Source: Bog-159 sp963738345
GTDB lineage: Bacteria > Acidobacteriota > Terriglobia > Bryobacterales > Bryobacteraceae
NCBI GenBank assembly: GCA_963738345.1
Contig: CAVTWI010000002.1
Span: 2,232,001 to 2,296,000, forward strand
Direction: 5' to 3'
DNA length: 64,000 nt
Under the pieces are notes generated by a model. That model ran no database searches and was not told the DNA's origin. It was given only the letters and a program-made list of their open reading frames with translations. The position numbers and the translations under genes were made by a program. Shown here one piece after another: positions 1 through 9,713 of this stretch; positions within the stretch are counted from its first letter, which is position 1; every line of letters begins with the position of its first letter.

Positions 1-128
1 AGTATGCAGCCGTGGCCGACTTTAACGGCGACGGCAAATTGGATGCGGCTGTGACAGGAAGCGGCGCGAACGGCGTGAATATTCTATTGAACACCACCAC
101 CAACCACGGCGCAGCAGAGCTTCCGTAA
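1..128 (+). CDS. FG-GAP/VCBS repeat protein, C-terminal end only
   Basis: The frame starting at base 3 is open from the window edge to a TAA at 126-128 and gives 41 residues. It contains the calcium-binding-like motif DFNGDGKLD followed by a short strand-rich tail ending NILLN. This is the signature of an FG-GAP/VCBS repeat blade of an extracellular beta-propeller. The rest of the gene lies upstream of the window, so signal peptide, repeat number and any fused domain are unknown. The next gene converges on it from the opposite strand. Confidence 0.7.
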   Translation, partial: YAAVADFNGDGKLDAAVTGSGANGVNILLNTTTNHGAAELP

Positions 129-218
129 ATGGTACTGGCCGGTCTGACAGAGCCGGCTTGCCACCCCGGACTGTCCATGTGCGCGCGCATGAGGTATTAT
201 GCGCAGCGCGTTATGTCC

Positions 219-248
219 GGTTCGGCGGAATCCTCCGGTATCCGAACC
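219..248. terminator. Possible bidirectional terminator hairpin
   Basis: A 7-bp perfect inverted repeat (GGTTCGG at 219-225, CCGAACC at 242-248) encloses a second small stem, CGGA/TCCG. It lies in the 182-bp gap between two convergent genes, which is where a shared terminator would be expected. There is no T-tract, so the call is weak. Nothing else is apparent between 129 and 310. Confidence 0.25.
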
Positions 249-310
249 CGAAACCTACGTCGTCAAGCAGGATCAGTCAACACCCGTTACAACCGCAGTG
301 TGTCCGCTCT

Positions 311-2629
311 TCATAAAAGGTCAACTTGCACGACTTCGATATTGCCCGTAAAACGGAACGGGCTGGTATATTCCGGGCTCACCGCCGAGCCCAAGTCCGA
401 ACCGACGTCCAGCGTCTCGAAATTGTTCAGGCCAAACACCGCGATCTTTGTTTCACCAGCGGCTTTGCCGTTGATGGATAACTTGGCAACGCCTGGGCTG
501 GGCATACGGCCTACAATTAGCCCCGGCCTGGCCGCCACTGAATCCGGCGTGAATTCGAGAACGATGTGGGCTTTCCCGGCTGCCAACGGCGCGGACGAAA
601 TCACCGAACCTGCGCGGTTGCCGGACGCATTCACTTCATAAACCACCCTGCCGTTCTTGACATACAACGTGTACCCGCCTAACACTCCACCTTGCGCCAG
701 GATCACGCCTTCGGCGCCGCCCGCCGGAATTTCAACGTCCGCCGTAATACGATGTGCGCGGCCCGTCAACCGCGGAGCGGAGGCCGATTGAATGCGATCC
801 ACGCCGGCGTGATATACGAAAGTAGTCGCCCCGTCATAAGGCGTCGGCAGAGGGGTGCGATTTGGAGTCAACGGATACACGTTGTTGCGACGCGCCTCAC
901 TATCAAACAGCGCCACCAACTCCTTCAGCTTTTCCGGATTCTGCTGCGCCAGGTCGTGCGCCTGACTGTAGTCTGCCGTCAGATTGTAAAGCTCCCACGG
1001 GTTGTCTTCCGGCTTCCGATCGTCCCAATGCGCTGCCAAGTCCCAGGGCAATAAGTGGCGCGATCCCGCCCACCAGCCGTCTTTATAAATCCCGCGATTG
1101 CCGACCATCTCGAAGTACTGCACCCGGTGGGGACTGGGCTGGTCCGCATGATCGAAGGAATAAACCATGCTCGCGCCTTCAAGAGGCAGTTGTTTCACGC
1201 CATTGACCGACTCCGGAAACTGAATGCCGGCCAGTTCGTAAATGGTGGGTGCAATGTCGGTGATGTGGTGGAACTGCGTGCGCAGGCCGCCGGCATCCCG
1301 GATGTGTCCCGGCCACGAGACAATTAGAGGATCGCGCGTGCCGCCCAGATGCGAGGCCACCTGCTTGCTCCACTGAAACGGCGTGCACATGGCGAAAGCC
1401 CACCCGGAGGCGTATTGATTCAAATAAAGCTCGCTGCCCAATTCGGAGGCATGCGGCAGGCGTTCCGCCACGCTCCGCGATTTACCGTCGATGGTCATCA
1501 CGTCGTGGCCTTCCAATCCGCCTTCCGCGCTCGCGCCGTTGTCGCCCGGGATGTAGAAGACTACAGTATCCTGGTCATGACCTTCCGCCTTAATGTTCCG
1601 CAGCAGGCGGCCAATCTCATAATCGGTATGCGCCAGAAATCCGGCATAGACCTCCATCTGGTGAGAGAGCAGCGCCTTCTGATCGGCGGTCAACGAATCC
1701 CATGCGGGCAGTTCCTTCGGCCGCGGCGTCAGTTCGGCGTTCGCCGGGATAATGCCAAATTCTTTCTGGCGGGCGTAGGTCTCTTCGCGCAGCTTGTCCC
1801 AACCTTGGTCGAACTTACCTTTGTACTTATCGATCCACTGCTGCGGGGCCTGGTGCGGCTCGTGTGTCGCACCGGTGGCGAAGTAAAGGAAGAAAGGCTT
1901 CTGCGGCGCGACAGCGTCATGCTGCTGTACCCAGTGGGTGGCATCGTCCGCTAAGTCAGTGGTCAGATGATATCCAGCCGCGGGTGTGGCCGGCGGTTCC
2001 ACAGCGATGGTATTGCGATACAGCCTCGGATAATACTGCTCATTCATGCCGGACACAAACCCATAGAAATATTCAAAGCCGAGTCCGGTAGGCCAATGAT
2101 CGAAAGGACCGGCGGGATTGGTCTCCCAAGCGGGCGTGTTATGCCACTTACCGAAAGCCGCCGTACTGTAGCCGTTCAGTCTTAAAATTTCGGCTATAGA
2201 TGCAGCGCTGCGAGGCCAAATGGAGTTGTAGCCCGGGTAACCTTGCGCCGCTTCGATCACTGTACCGAATCCGATCTCGTGATCGTTGCGTCCGGAGAGC
2301 AACGCGGCGCGCGTTGGTGAACACAGCGCATTCACATGAAAGCGGTTGTATCGCAGGCCGCTTTTTGCCAACGCATCCAACTCAGGTGTCGGAATGGGAC
2401 CACCAAATACGGATGTCGCGCCAAAGCCCACATCGTCCAGCAGGATCAGAATCACGTTCGGTGCGCCCTTGGGTGCGGTGGGGCGCTGCGGCCAGTCTGG
2501 CGTCGATTTATCGCGGCTGGGGTCGATCTTTCCCTTAAACTCTGGGTCTGGCTTGGGCAGGCTGTCGGCGTAACCCGCAGCCGCACACAGTGCTATCGTC
2601 AAACATAAAATCCAACTCGTTCTCTTCAT
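311..2629 (-). CDS. Exported arylsulfatase (type I, formylglycine-dependent)
   Basis: This 772-residue protein is a type I sulfatase that hydrolyses sulfate esters. After a signal peptide (about residues 1-22) the sulfatase domain opens with APNVILILLDDVGFG, which supplies the metal-binding Asp pair. The modification motif CSPTR follows about 75 residues later, so the catalytic Cys must be converted to formylglycine by a maturase that is not in this window. Residues from about 620 onward form a beta-sandwich tail as in long arylsulfatases. The longest ORF starts at 2773, but that part overlaps the upstream gene; the ATG at 2629 has a GGGAAAA ribosome-binding site and begins the signal peptide. 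It lies 37 bp downstream of the propeller/PHP gene and is probably co-transcribed with it. Confidence 0.9.
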   Translation of the reverse strand: MKRTSWILCLTIALCAAAGYADSLPKPDPEFKGKIDPSRDKSTPDWPQRPTAPKGAPNVILILLDDVGFGATSVFGGPIPTPELDALAKSGLRYNRFHVNALCSPTRAALLSGRNDHEIGFGTVIEAAQGYPGYNSIWPRSAASIAEILRLNGYSTAAFGKWHNTPAWETNPAGPFDHWPTGLGFEYFYGFVSGMNEQYYPRLYRNTIAVEPPATPAAGYHLTTDLADDATHWVQQHDAVAPQKPFFLYFATGATHEPHQAPQQWIDKYKGKFDQGWDKLREETYARQKEFGIIPANAELTPRPKELPAWDSLTADQKALLSHQMEVYAGFLAHTDYEIGRLLRNIKAEGHDQDTVVFYIPGDNGASAEGGLEGHDVMTIDGKSRSVAERLPHASELGSELYLNQYASGWAFAMCTPFQWSKQVASHLGGTRDPLIVSWPGHIRDAGGLRTQFHHITDIAPTIYELAGIQFPESVNGVKQLPLEGASMVYSFDHADQPSPHRVQYFEMVGNRGIYKDGWWAGSRHLLPWDLAAHWDDRKPEDNPWELYNLTADYSQAHDLAQQNPEKLKELVALFDSEARRNNVYPLTPNRTPLPTPYDGATTFVYHAGVDRIQSASAPRLTGRAHRITADVEIPAGGAEGVILAQGGVLGGYTLYVKNGRVVYEVNASGNRAGSVISSAPLAAGKAHIVLEFTPDSVAARPGLIVGRMPSPGVAKLSINGKAAGETKIAVFGLNNFETLDVGSDLGSAVSPEYTSPFRFTGNIEVVQVDLL

Positions 2630-2666
2630 TTTTCCCTTGCTGACCCGCCTAAAGCGCGCGGCCAAA

Positions 2667-5621
2667 CTATTTCCCCGTATAAGTAATCCAAAACGGCGAA
2701 GCCCACACCACCTCGCCATCCTTCTGCTCACCGCGCACATAGTAGTAACTTGTCTTCCCAGCCGCCGGAGCATTGTCTCTCCAGCGAAAATCGACGTCTT
2801 TCACGCCCGGTTCGGCAGAGTACACATACTTGTTGTCCTTCACGATGACCACCTTGGCAAACGGCGCCGTCCCCGATAGCTTCACTCTTAACTCCGGTGC
2901 TTCGCTCGAAGGGAAAGCATCACCCATCAGGTGCGAACCACTGCGCACGTCTGCCAGAATGTTGTCGGTGGCCGCGTATACATGGCGCTTGCGCAAAGCG
3001 TCCAGAATCGCCTCGCGCGTATCGTTGGCCGCCAACACAACCGAATAACTCATGTGCGTCGAAACATGGTCCGAACTGGCTTCGAACCCGAACTTGTAGC
3101 CTTTTTCGAAAGCCAGGTTGATGAACCCTTTCGGACGCCACCCGCCGATCGAATCCTGTGCGCTGTTGGCGCGCGGGGCGTCGGGCATCTCATAGTTCTG
3201 ACGCATGCCCTGGTAGATCTCCACCACCGGCTCGGAATCCGGATCGTTATCGCGCCAATCAGTTCCCATGTCCGTACCGCTGGTGTGCGACGCAACCACC
3301 CCGCCAAATTGTTTCAGATAGGCATAGAACATCTGTGTGTCGGGGGCGTGCCCGGTAAAATCGACCGCGGTAATAGGCAGGCGTGGCAGCGGGCGTATCC
3401 CGCGCTGCGCGAACACCACGTTGCGATGCCCCTCCGGATACTGCACGCTGCGCTCATAGCTGAACATGGGGGCGAAGCGGCCCGGCGTGTAGAACATATC
3501 GGTGAGTTTCTGCGTGGTCCACCAGGTGTATTCGCGCGCGCCGCCGTTGTCGTGGTCGCAGCAACCTACCCAATCGAGCGCAGCCGCATCCAGAATGTAG
3601 CGCCACTGGTCAAGCAGCGTGCCATCGAGCGCGCCGTCATACGAGATCTCACTATGGCGGTGGAACTCGCCGCGCACTAGCTTGAGTTCGCTGCCGGCGC
3701 CATCCACGCGATAGCCGCGCAGCTTGGCGATAGCCGCGGCGTTGCTCGCGGGAACCACCACCGGGGCGGGCGGCGGTCCGAGATCGCGTCCAGCTACCGG
3801 CTGCGCCGCCGGTGGCAAAGTTACCACACTGGCGAACAGGTCGTTATTGTATGGATCGGCGATCCCCGTAGTGCGAATCTGCGTCGCATCCCAGCCACGC
3901 TTCGTCAGTAACTGAATCTCACGACGGTAATCGGACGATTCGATTACCGTAAGTTCGCCCGCCCTCTGCGAAATCAGAGCAGGGCGATTGTCGAGCACGT
4001 TGTCACTGCGAAACAGGTAGACCGGCCCTGTCCAGGTCGTTCCGTCAAACGAAGCCAAATACTCGGACCACACCGTACCGATCGGGTTCCACAGCGTGGC
4101 TTGCGGGCTGCGATACGTCAGCCAAATGCGTCCCGAAGCATCCACCGCCAGCCGCGGCAAGGTATTGCGCGGTTCGGGCGGCGGCATCGGATGGGCGTTC
4201 GGTTCCCGCCTGGTATAACGTTGCGGGTCTGGCACTTCCCAGCCCTTGGCCTCGGCTTGGCGCGCAGTGTTGTCGTCCCGCACTCCGGGCGCGCCTACGA
4301 GCGTCGTGCCCGGATCTGCCGGTTGAAGCAGCCGGCCGGAACTATCCAGACCAACCAACCGCACGGCACGTGCGAAATACACGGACACGCCGGCGCTGCG
4401 ATAAGCTCCGAAATCCTTCCCCCAACCTTCCGGACCTTCTTCATACGCGATCCACAAGCGTCCCTGCGGGTCGTAGGCGATCGACGGATAGGCCTCATAG
4501 CGCGCCGTGGCGGCCACCGGCACTTCCCCGCCCCAATGACCCGGGCTGGTCGCCGTGCGGACGTACACGTCGAAACTGCCGTTCCGGTAGGAGTCCCACG
4601 CCACCGTGACGCGGCCCGTGCTATCCGCGGCCATCGCCGGATTCCATTCGTCCGCCTGCGAATTCGAGACGGGTGAGGCCGCCGAAAATCCGTCGCCCTG
4701 TTGCGTCGCGGCGAAGATCGCGGCTTTGCCCTGCCGCCACCCTTGCCATGCCACCCACACGCGGCCCTTGGAGTCTGTGGCTGCCGCGGGAAATACGTCC
4801 GATCCGGGTGCCTTCGAAAGCCGTACCATCTTACCCGGCGTACCGTTCGCGATCGGCCGCGCCCATAGATCGAAGTCGCCGTTTTCATTCGCCGACCAAA
4901 AGACCCACGGCCTTCCCGAGCCATCTACCGCCACGGCCGGACGGTATAGATCGCCGCCCGGCGCCGACACCGCGATCGGCTCTTCCCAGCGGTTCTGCGA
5001 GAAGCGCTTCACAAATACCTGGTCTCCGCCCGGCGCCGCCGTGTAAGCCGAAAAGCTCTTGGGCGAAGCCGTCAACGGCGCACGCAATTTGTTGTGCTCC
5101 GGATTGTGCTTGAATTCGAGATACGCCAGCCAGATGTCGCCGTTGGGCGCGGTCGCTGCCACTGGATAATCCTGCTCCTCCAGGCTGCTGGTCACTTGTG
5201 TCGATGGCGGGATGCGATCGATGGCTACCCTGCCGTCTAGTGCGTGCTGGAACTTGCCATATGGGATATCGGCAAGGCGCACGCTAAAGGTTCCCTGCGC
5301 GGTTTTGATCTGCACAGTGCTGCTCTCGTCTTCCCCGCTAAGCCACAGGATCACACCGTTATCCACCACGGCCTTCGCCTCGGCAGCGGTCCGGTTCATT
5401 ACCGGAGCGGTGGACGCCTTCCAGGAATTCGGCCCGAGGATTTCATCTTCCTTGCTGAACCGCCAGGCATCCGTCTTAGTGATGCGGCCCCGGTCAACCG
5501 TCGCCGAACCGTCCCATTGGGACGCCTCTTTATCGGTAACGCCCAGCAGAACTCGTATGCCCACGTCGGCTCTGGCCGGTATACTCAAAGCGCATAGCAG
5601 GAAAAGAACAGGAAGACGCAT
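2667..5621 (-). CDS. Exported beta-propeller protein with C-terminal DUF3604 (PHP-like) domain
   Basis: This 984-residue protein has a signal peptide (about 1-18). Residues 130-560 carry repeated 45-55-residue blades with the pattern GRxWVxW, typical of a beta-propeller. The C-terminal third contains RGEFHRHSEISYDG, CCDHDN, SHTSGTDMG and SSDHVSTH, the histidine/aspartate clusters of a PHP-type metallo-phosphoesterase fold (DUF3604). It is therefore likely a secreted metal-dependent hydrolase of unknown substrate. It precedes the arylsulfatase on the same strand, 37 bp apart, which hints at joint action on sulfated or phosphorylated organic matter. Family membership is fairly sure; the reaction is not known. 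Confidence 0.8.
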   Translation of the reverse strand: MRLPVLFLLCALSIPARADVGIRVLLGVTDKEASQWDGSATVDRGRITKTDAWRFSKEDEILGPNSWKASTAPVMNRTAAEAKAVVDNGVILWLSGEDESSTVQIKTAQGTFSVRLADIPYGKFQHALDGRVAIDRIPPSTQVTSSLEEQDYPVAATAPNGDIWLAYLEFKHNPEHNKLRAPLTASPKSFSAYTAAPGGDQVFVKRFSQNRWEEPIAVSAPGGDLYRPAVAVDGSGRPWVFWSANENGDFDLWARPIANGTPGKMVRLSKAPGSDVFPAAATDSKGRVWVAWQGWRQGKAAIFAATQQGDGFSAASPVSNSQADEWNPAMAADSTGRVTVAWDSYRNGSFDVYVRTATSPGHWGGEVPVAATARYEAYPSIAYDPQGRLWIAYEEGPEGWGKDFGAYRSAGVSVYFARAVRLVGLDSSGRLLQPADPGTTLVGAPGVRDDNTARQAEAKGWEVPDPQRYTRREPNAHPMPPPEPRNTLPRLAVDASGRIWLTYRSPQATLWNPIGTVWSEYLASFDGTTWTGPVYLFRSDNVLDNRPALISQRAGELTVIESSDYRREIQLLTKRGWDATQIRTTGIADPYNNDLFASVVTLPPAAQPVAGRDLGPPPAPVVVPASNAAAIAKLRGYRVDGAGSELKLVRGEFHRHSEISYDGALDGTLLDQWRYILDAAALDWVGCCDHDNGGAREYTWWTTQKLTDMFYTPGRFAPMFSYERSVQYPEGHRNVVFAQRGIRPLPRLPITAVDFTGHAPDTQMFYAYLKQFGGVVASHTSGTDMGTDWRDNDPDSEPVVEIYQGMRQNYEMPDAPRANSAQDSIGGWRPKGFINLAFEKGYKFGFEASSDHVSTHMSYSVVLAANDTREAILDALRKRHVYAATDNILADVRSGSHLMGDAFPSSEAPELRVKLSGTAPFAKVVIVKDNKYVYSAEPGVKDVDFRWRDNAPAAGKTSYYYVRGEQKDGEVVWASPFWITYTGK

Positions 5622-5662
5622 AGTGTTTAGGTGTGTCTACTTACTCTATCGGTTTACTGGTT

Positions 5663-5676
5663 TGATCGAACGATCA
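5663..5676. promoter_or_regulatory. Palindrome in divergent promoter region
   Basis: TGATCG-AA-CGATCA is a perfect 6+6 inverted repeat in the 126-bp gap between the divergent propeller/PHP gene and the aminotransferase gene. It is placed where a dimeric repressor could control either side. No regulator gene is adjacent, so the protein that might bind it is unknown. Confidence 0.3.
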
Positions 5677-5747
5677 TAACTGACATAGCCGGGCGCTTGT
5701 CAAGTCGTTTCCGGCGACCATCCGGCGAACAATCGTATGATGAGTAA

Positions 5748-6980
5748 ATGACTAGCGTCACCGACCCCGTTTCCCCAACTGCCGCCGAAACGGTCATCGA
5801 CCTGGAGCGCCAATATTTGCTGCAGAACTACAGCCGTTACCCGCTGGTTCTACATCGCGGTAAAGGCTGCCACGTTTACGGCACTGATGGGACGCGCTAT
5901 CTCGATTTCATCACCGGCATCGGCGTCAACGCACTGGGGCACGCACATCCGCGCATCGTTAAAATAATCCGCGAACAGGCCGCCCTGCTGATCCACACTT
6001 CCAATCTTTATTACAACGAGTACCAGGGACCGCTAGCCAAAAAACTGGCGGAGACCAGCGGACTGCAGCGCACCTTCTTCACTAATAGCGGCACCGAAGC
6101 CATGGAAGGCGCGATCAAGATGATCCGCTCGCACGGCAATCACTCCGGCACCGGCAAACACGAAATCATCTCGCTCGACAATTCCTTTCACGGCCGGACC
6201 CTCGGCTCCCTCTCGATTACGGGCCAATCCAAATATCGCCAGGATTTTGAACCGCTCCCTCCCGCGGTACGTTTCGTGCGCGGCAACGATCTGGAAGCCC
6301 TGGACTCCGCCTTCTGCGATAACACAGCGGGTATGGTGCTCGAGATGATTCAGGGCGAAGGCGGAATCTATCCCACCTCGGCCGGCTATGTCGCCAAAGC
6401 GCGTGAACTGGCCGACCGGCACAACGCTCTGCTGGTGTTTGACGAGATTCAATGCGGCGTGGGGCGCACCGGAAACTACTTCGCCTATCAGCGCAACCAA
6501 CCAGTTGTTTTGCCTGACGTGATGGTAACGGCGAAGCCTCTCTCGTGTGGCCTGCCTCTGGGTGCAATCGTGGCCAACGAAAAAGCCGCTGCCACCATTG
6601 CTCCCGGCATGCACGGGTCGACCTTCGGTGGCAGCGCGCTGGCCTGCCGCGTAGCGCTGGAATTCTTCGATATTTTGGAAGACCTGCTGCCCTCCATTCG
6701 CAGTGTCGGCGCCTATCTGCATATGCGGCTGAATGACCTGGCGCGCAAACACTCCTTCGTCAAGGAGGTGCGCGGGTTCGGCCTTATGGTCGGCATCGAA
6801 ATGGAGATTCCCGGCAAGCAGATGGTGCTCGATGCCATGGCCGATGGACTGCTGATCAACTGCACCCACGACACCGTTTTGCGATTGCTTCCGCCTTATA
6901 TCGTCACCGAGCGCGAGGTGGACACCGCGATCAAAATCATGGGCAAGGTTTTCGGCAAACAGAAAGGAACGCCGGCATGA
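5748..6980 (+). CDS. Class III aminotransferase (acetylornithine/GABA aminotransferase family)
   Basis: This 410-residue PLP enzyme moves an amino group from an omega-amino substrate to 2-oxoglutarate. Visible family marks are FTNSGTEAMEGAIK (phosphate-binding loop), FHGRTLG, FDEIQCGVGRTG (the Asp that holds the pyridine nitrogen) and the Schiff-base lysine at residue 263 in TAKPLSCGLPLGA. Length and motifs fit acetylornithine aminotransferase (ArgD) or 4-aminobutyrate transaminase. No arginine genes are nearby, so substrate choice is open. Its stop overlaps the next gene by 4 bp (ATGA), indicating translational coupling. Confidence 0.9.
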   Translation: MTSVTDPVSPTAAETVIDLERQYLLQNYSRYPLVLHRGKGCHVYGTDGTRYLDFITGIGVNALGHAHPRIVKIIREQAALLIHTSNLYYNEYQGPLAKKLAETSGLQRTFFTNSGTEAMEGAIKMIRSHGNHSGTGKHEIISLDNSFHGRTLGSLSITGQSKYRQDFEPLPPAVRFVRGNDLEALDSAFCDNTAGMVLEMIQGEGGIYPTSAGYVAKARELADRHNALLVFDEIQCGVGRTGNYFAYQRNQPVVLPDVMVTAKPLSCGLPLGAIVANEKAAATIAPGMHGSTFGGSALACRVALEFFDILEDLLPSIRSVGAYLHMRLNDLARKHSFVKEVRGFGLMVGIEMEIPGKQMVLDAMADGLLINCTHDTVLRLLPPYIVTEREVDTAIKIMGKVFGKQKGTPA

Positions 6981-7759
6981 AGATGAATTGGCTGGTAGGG
7001 GCTTCATTAGCGGCCGGCCTGAGTGTCGGCGCCGCCCACGCGCAAAGCGGATGGGTCTCTCTATTCGACGGAAAGACCATGGCCGGATGGGATGATCCGC
7101 GGCAAAAAACTCCGCCCGGCGACGCCTGGAGCATCGACGACGGCTGCCTGAAAGCCAATGCCGGCGCGCACATCACTGAAGACCTATTCAGCAAGGCTGT
7201 CTATCACGATTTCGAATTGGACTGGGAATGGAAGGTGGCCCACGGCGCCAATAGCGGCGTGAAGTATCGCATCCAGGACAATGTCTTTCTAATTCACAAC
7301 CCCACCGGCCATGGCTTCGAAGACCAGGTTAATTTCTCGATCCAACACCGTCCGGCGGAGCGCCCGAACCGCGGGCAGGATTACGTGGTCGGCTTCGAAT
7401 ATCAAATTCTGGACAATACCAGCAACTCCGATGCGCGCGTGGGCGTGAGCCATCAGGCCGGGGCACTGTACGACATTATGGGTCCCACCAAAGACGTTAC
7501 CCGGCCGGTGGGCGAGTTCAACCAATCGCGCCTCGTCGTGAAAGGCAATCACGTGGAGCACTGGCTGAACGGCGTGAAAGTCGTGGACACTGAACTCAAT
7601 TCGCCGCAGGCGGCCGAACATATCGCGCACCGTTGGGGGAATGGAACTCCGGTGACTATCGACTTAACCAAGCAGCCACGCCGCGACTGCCCCATCTCGC
7701 TGCAAAACCACGGTGGCGACACCTGGTTCCGTAATATTAAAATTCGCCGCCTCGACTAA
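6977..7759 (+). CDS. Secreted DUF1080 (3-keto-disaccharide hydrolase-like) protein
   Basis: The 260-residue product has a signal peptide (about 1-22, ending AHA) and one concanavalin-like DUF1080 domain. Family motifs include WVSLFDGKTMAGWDD near the start of the mature protein, HDFELDWEWKV and a C-terminal FRNIKIRRLD. DUF1080 proteins act on oxidised sugars or bind polysaccharide in soil Acidobacteriota and Planctomycetes; several are described as 3-keto-glycoside hydrolases. It overlaps the aminotransferase stop by 4 bp and is followed 11 bp later by the arylsulfotransferase-like gene, so the three form one transcription unit. Confidence 0.85.
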   Translation: MKMNWLVGASLAAGLSVGAAHAQSGWVSLFDGKTMAGWDDPRQKTPPGDAWSIDDGCLKANAGAHITEDLFSKAVYHDFELDWEWKVAHGANSGVKYRIQDNVFLIHNPTGHGFEDQVNFSIQHRPAERPNRGQDYVVGFEYQILDNTSNSDARVGVSHQAGALYDIMGPTKDVTRPVGEFNQSRLVVKGNHVEHWLNGVKVVDTELNSPQAAEHIAHRWGNGTPVTIDLTKQPRRDCPISLQNHGGDTWFRNIKIRRLD

Positions 7760-7770
7760 ATCACCAATCC

Positions 7771-9708
7771 ATGCGCCACTTAACGGCCCTAGCCATCAGT
7801 CTAGCTATATTCGGCATCGCCGCCGCGCCGATGTCCGCCAGCATCACCATTCGTTCCATGACGCCCTCGGTGCCTTCACCGCAACCGCTGGGTACGCCCG
7901 TCACCTGGACGGTCACAGCTACCGACAGCAATCCTAATTCTCTGACTTTCCAATTCAACATCGCACAGGCCAGCCAGCCCTTCACCATGGTGAGCGATTT
8001 CAACGTTGGGAAGCTTTCCGGCCGTACGTGGACAGCCCAGCCCTTCGTGTGGGCAACTATCGCCGGAGAAGGCGCCTACACTGTCCAGGTGATCGCCAAG
8101 GATTTCATCACCGGCGAGAGCGCCACCAGGACAACTGCCTTCACCCTCACGTCCCTCGCTCCCGCCCATGCCGCCATCAACAGCGGCCCGAACGCGTTGA
8201 TGGCATTGTTCAGCGCGCCATCCTGCGCCACCGGAAGTTCCATGCGGGTAGCTTTCTTTACCGGCGCCAACTCGCCCACTTACACCAATTGGGCGCCTTG
8301 CAATCCGCCCCTGAGCATGAACTTCTACGTTGCCGGCATGCTGCCTTCCACGTCTTACGCCATGTATTCGCAAATCCAGACCGGCGCCAACATCGTCAAT
8401 GGCTCGACTCTGGCATTCACCACCGGCGCCATACCTGGTAATCTGGGCCGCGCGCACCAGGTTCCCAAATTTACCGTGAACGTGCCCGTAGGCGCACAGT
8501 CCGACACCGCCGATTCCATAATGTTATGGGGCTTCACCGGATCGGTCATGCCCGTAGCCACAGACTTGAACGGCAACATCATGTGGTATTACTCCGGCGG
8601 CGCCGCTGCCCTGGTTACGCGCCCGCTGCCTGGTGGAACAATCCTGACCCTGCAGAATGGCACCTCATGGAATTCCACGGACACCACGCTACAACTGATC
8701 CGCGAAATTGACCTCGCAGGGAATATCGTACACGAGACGAACGCCGGTATCGTGGCGCAACAACTGGTAGCCATGGGCGCCACCGACGGTGGCTCGTGCC
8801 TGAATGTCTCAAGCCCCGCCCCAGTGGGCACCGCTTGCCTGAATGATTTCGACCACGAAGCCATTCGATACACCGTCGGCGGCAATGCCTACACGGCGGT
8901 GATGGCGCACATCGAGAAAGTCTATCCGCCGGGTACCCAGGGCACCAATCCCAACGGCCCTCCCGTCGACATCCTCACTGAAATGGTGATCGTGCTCGAT
9001 TCACAGTGGCAGGTGGTCTGGTATTTCGATCCGCTGCAGCAAATGGACATCAGCCGCGCGGCGGTCTTAGGCGAGACCTGCGCCAATCCGGGTTGCACCG
9101 TGAAACTGTTGCTCGATTCCGTCGCCAACGACTGGACTCATGGCAACACCGTTCAATATCTGTCCTCCACCGGCGACTTCCTGGTTTCCCTGCGCAATCA
9201 GGATTGGGTCGTCAAGGTCAATTACAACAACGGCACGGGTGCGGGGAACGTCTTGTGGCGTATGGGTCCGGATGGTGACTTCACCATGCTCGCCCCCAAG
9301 AGTGACTCCTGGCCCTGGTTCTCCCACCAACACGATGCCGGCTATGCCAGCAATGGCGCGGGCCCGCTCACTCTCTTCGATAACGGCAATACCCGCCGCT
9401 CTCCACCGCCCCTCGGCTTAGGAAAGGGCTTCAGTCGCGGCATGGCGTTGACCGTCGACGAAACTAACATGCAAGTGACGCCTGTCATCAGCGTAAGCCT
9501 GGGTGGTTACGCGCCGGTATTGGGCAGTGCCCAACTGCTCTCCGACGGCTTGTATTTGTTCCAGTTGGGATATCCGGCCGCCACCGCCATCGAAATCCTG
9601 CCGGCGACGGGTTCGTTAGACGGCTCTCAAGTGCTCAACATTGAGGGACCTTCTGCCTCGTATCGCGCCTGGCAGATGCCCAGTTTGTACGCCCCGCCGG
9701 CTTGGTGA
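7771..9708 (+). CDS. Secreted arylsulfotransferase (ASST)-like protein
   Basis: This 645-residue exported protein has a signal peptide (about 1-23), an Ig/fibronectin-like section (about 25-220) and a six-bladed-propeller region. The region from about 230 to the end resembles PAPS-independent arylsulfotransferases: FDHEAIRY, DWTHGNTVQY and WFSHQHDAGY supply histidines in the order expected for the active site, and DNGN follows. Such enzymes transfer sulfate between phenolic molecules in the periplasm. An arylsulfatase lies 5 kb away, so sulfate-ester chemistry may be a theme of this locus. Family assignment is good; activity is inferred. Confidence 0.75.
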   Translation: MRHLTALAISLAIFGIAAAPMSASITIRSMTPSVPSPQPLGTPVTWTVTATDSNPNSLTFQFNIAQASQPFTMVSDFNVGKLSGRTWTAQPFVWATIAGEGAYTVQVIAKDFITGESATRTTAFTLTSLAPAHAAINSGPNALMALFSAPSCATGSSMRVAFFTGANSPTYTNWAPCNPPLSMNFYVAGMLPSTSYAMYSQIQTGANIVNGSTLAFTTGAIPGNLGRAHQVPKFTVNVPVGAQSDTADSIMLWGFTGSVMPVATDLNGNIMWYYSGGAAALVTRPLPGGTILTLQNGTSWNSTDTTLQLIREIDLAGNIVHETNAGIVAQQLVAMGATDGGSCLNVSSPAPVGTACLNDFDHEAIRYTVGGNAYTAVMAHIEKVYPPGTQGTNPNGPPVDILTEMVIVLDSQWQVVWYFDPLQQMDISRAAVLGETCANPGCTVKLLLDSVANDWTHGNTVQYLSSTGDFLVSLRNQDWVVKVNYNNGTGAGNVLWRMGPDGDFTMLAPKSDSWPWFSHQHDAGYASNGAGPLTLFDNGNTRRSPPPLGLGKGFSRGMALTVDETNMQVTPVISVSLGGYAPVLGSAQLLSDGLYLFQLGYPAATAIEILPATGSLDGSQVLNIEGPSASYRAWQMPSLYAPPAW

Positions 9709-9713
9709 TCGGC

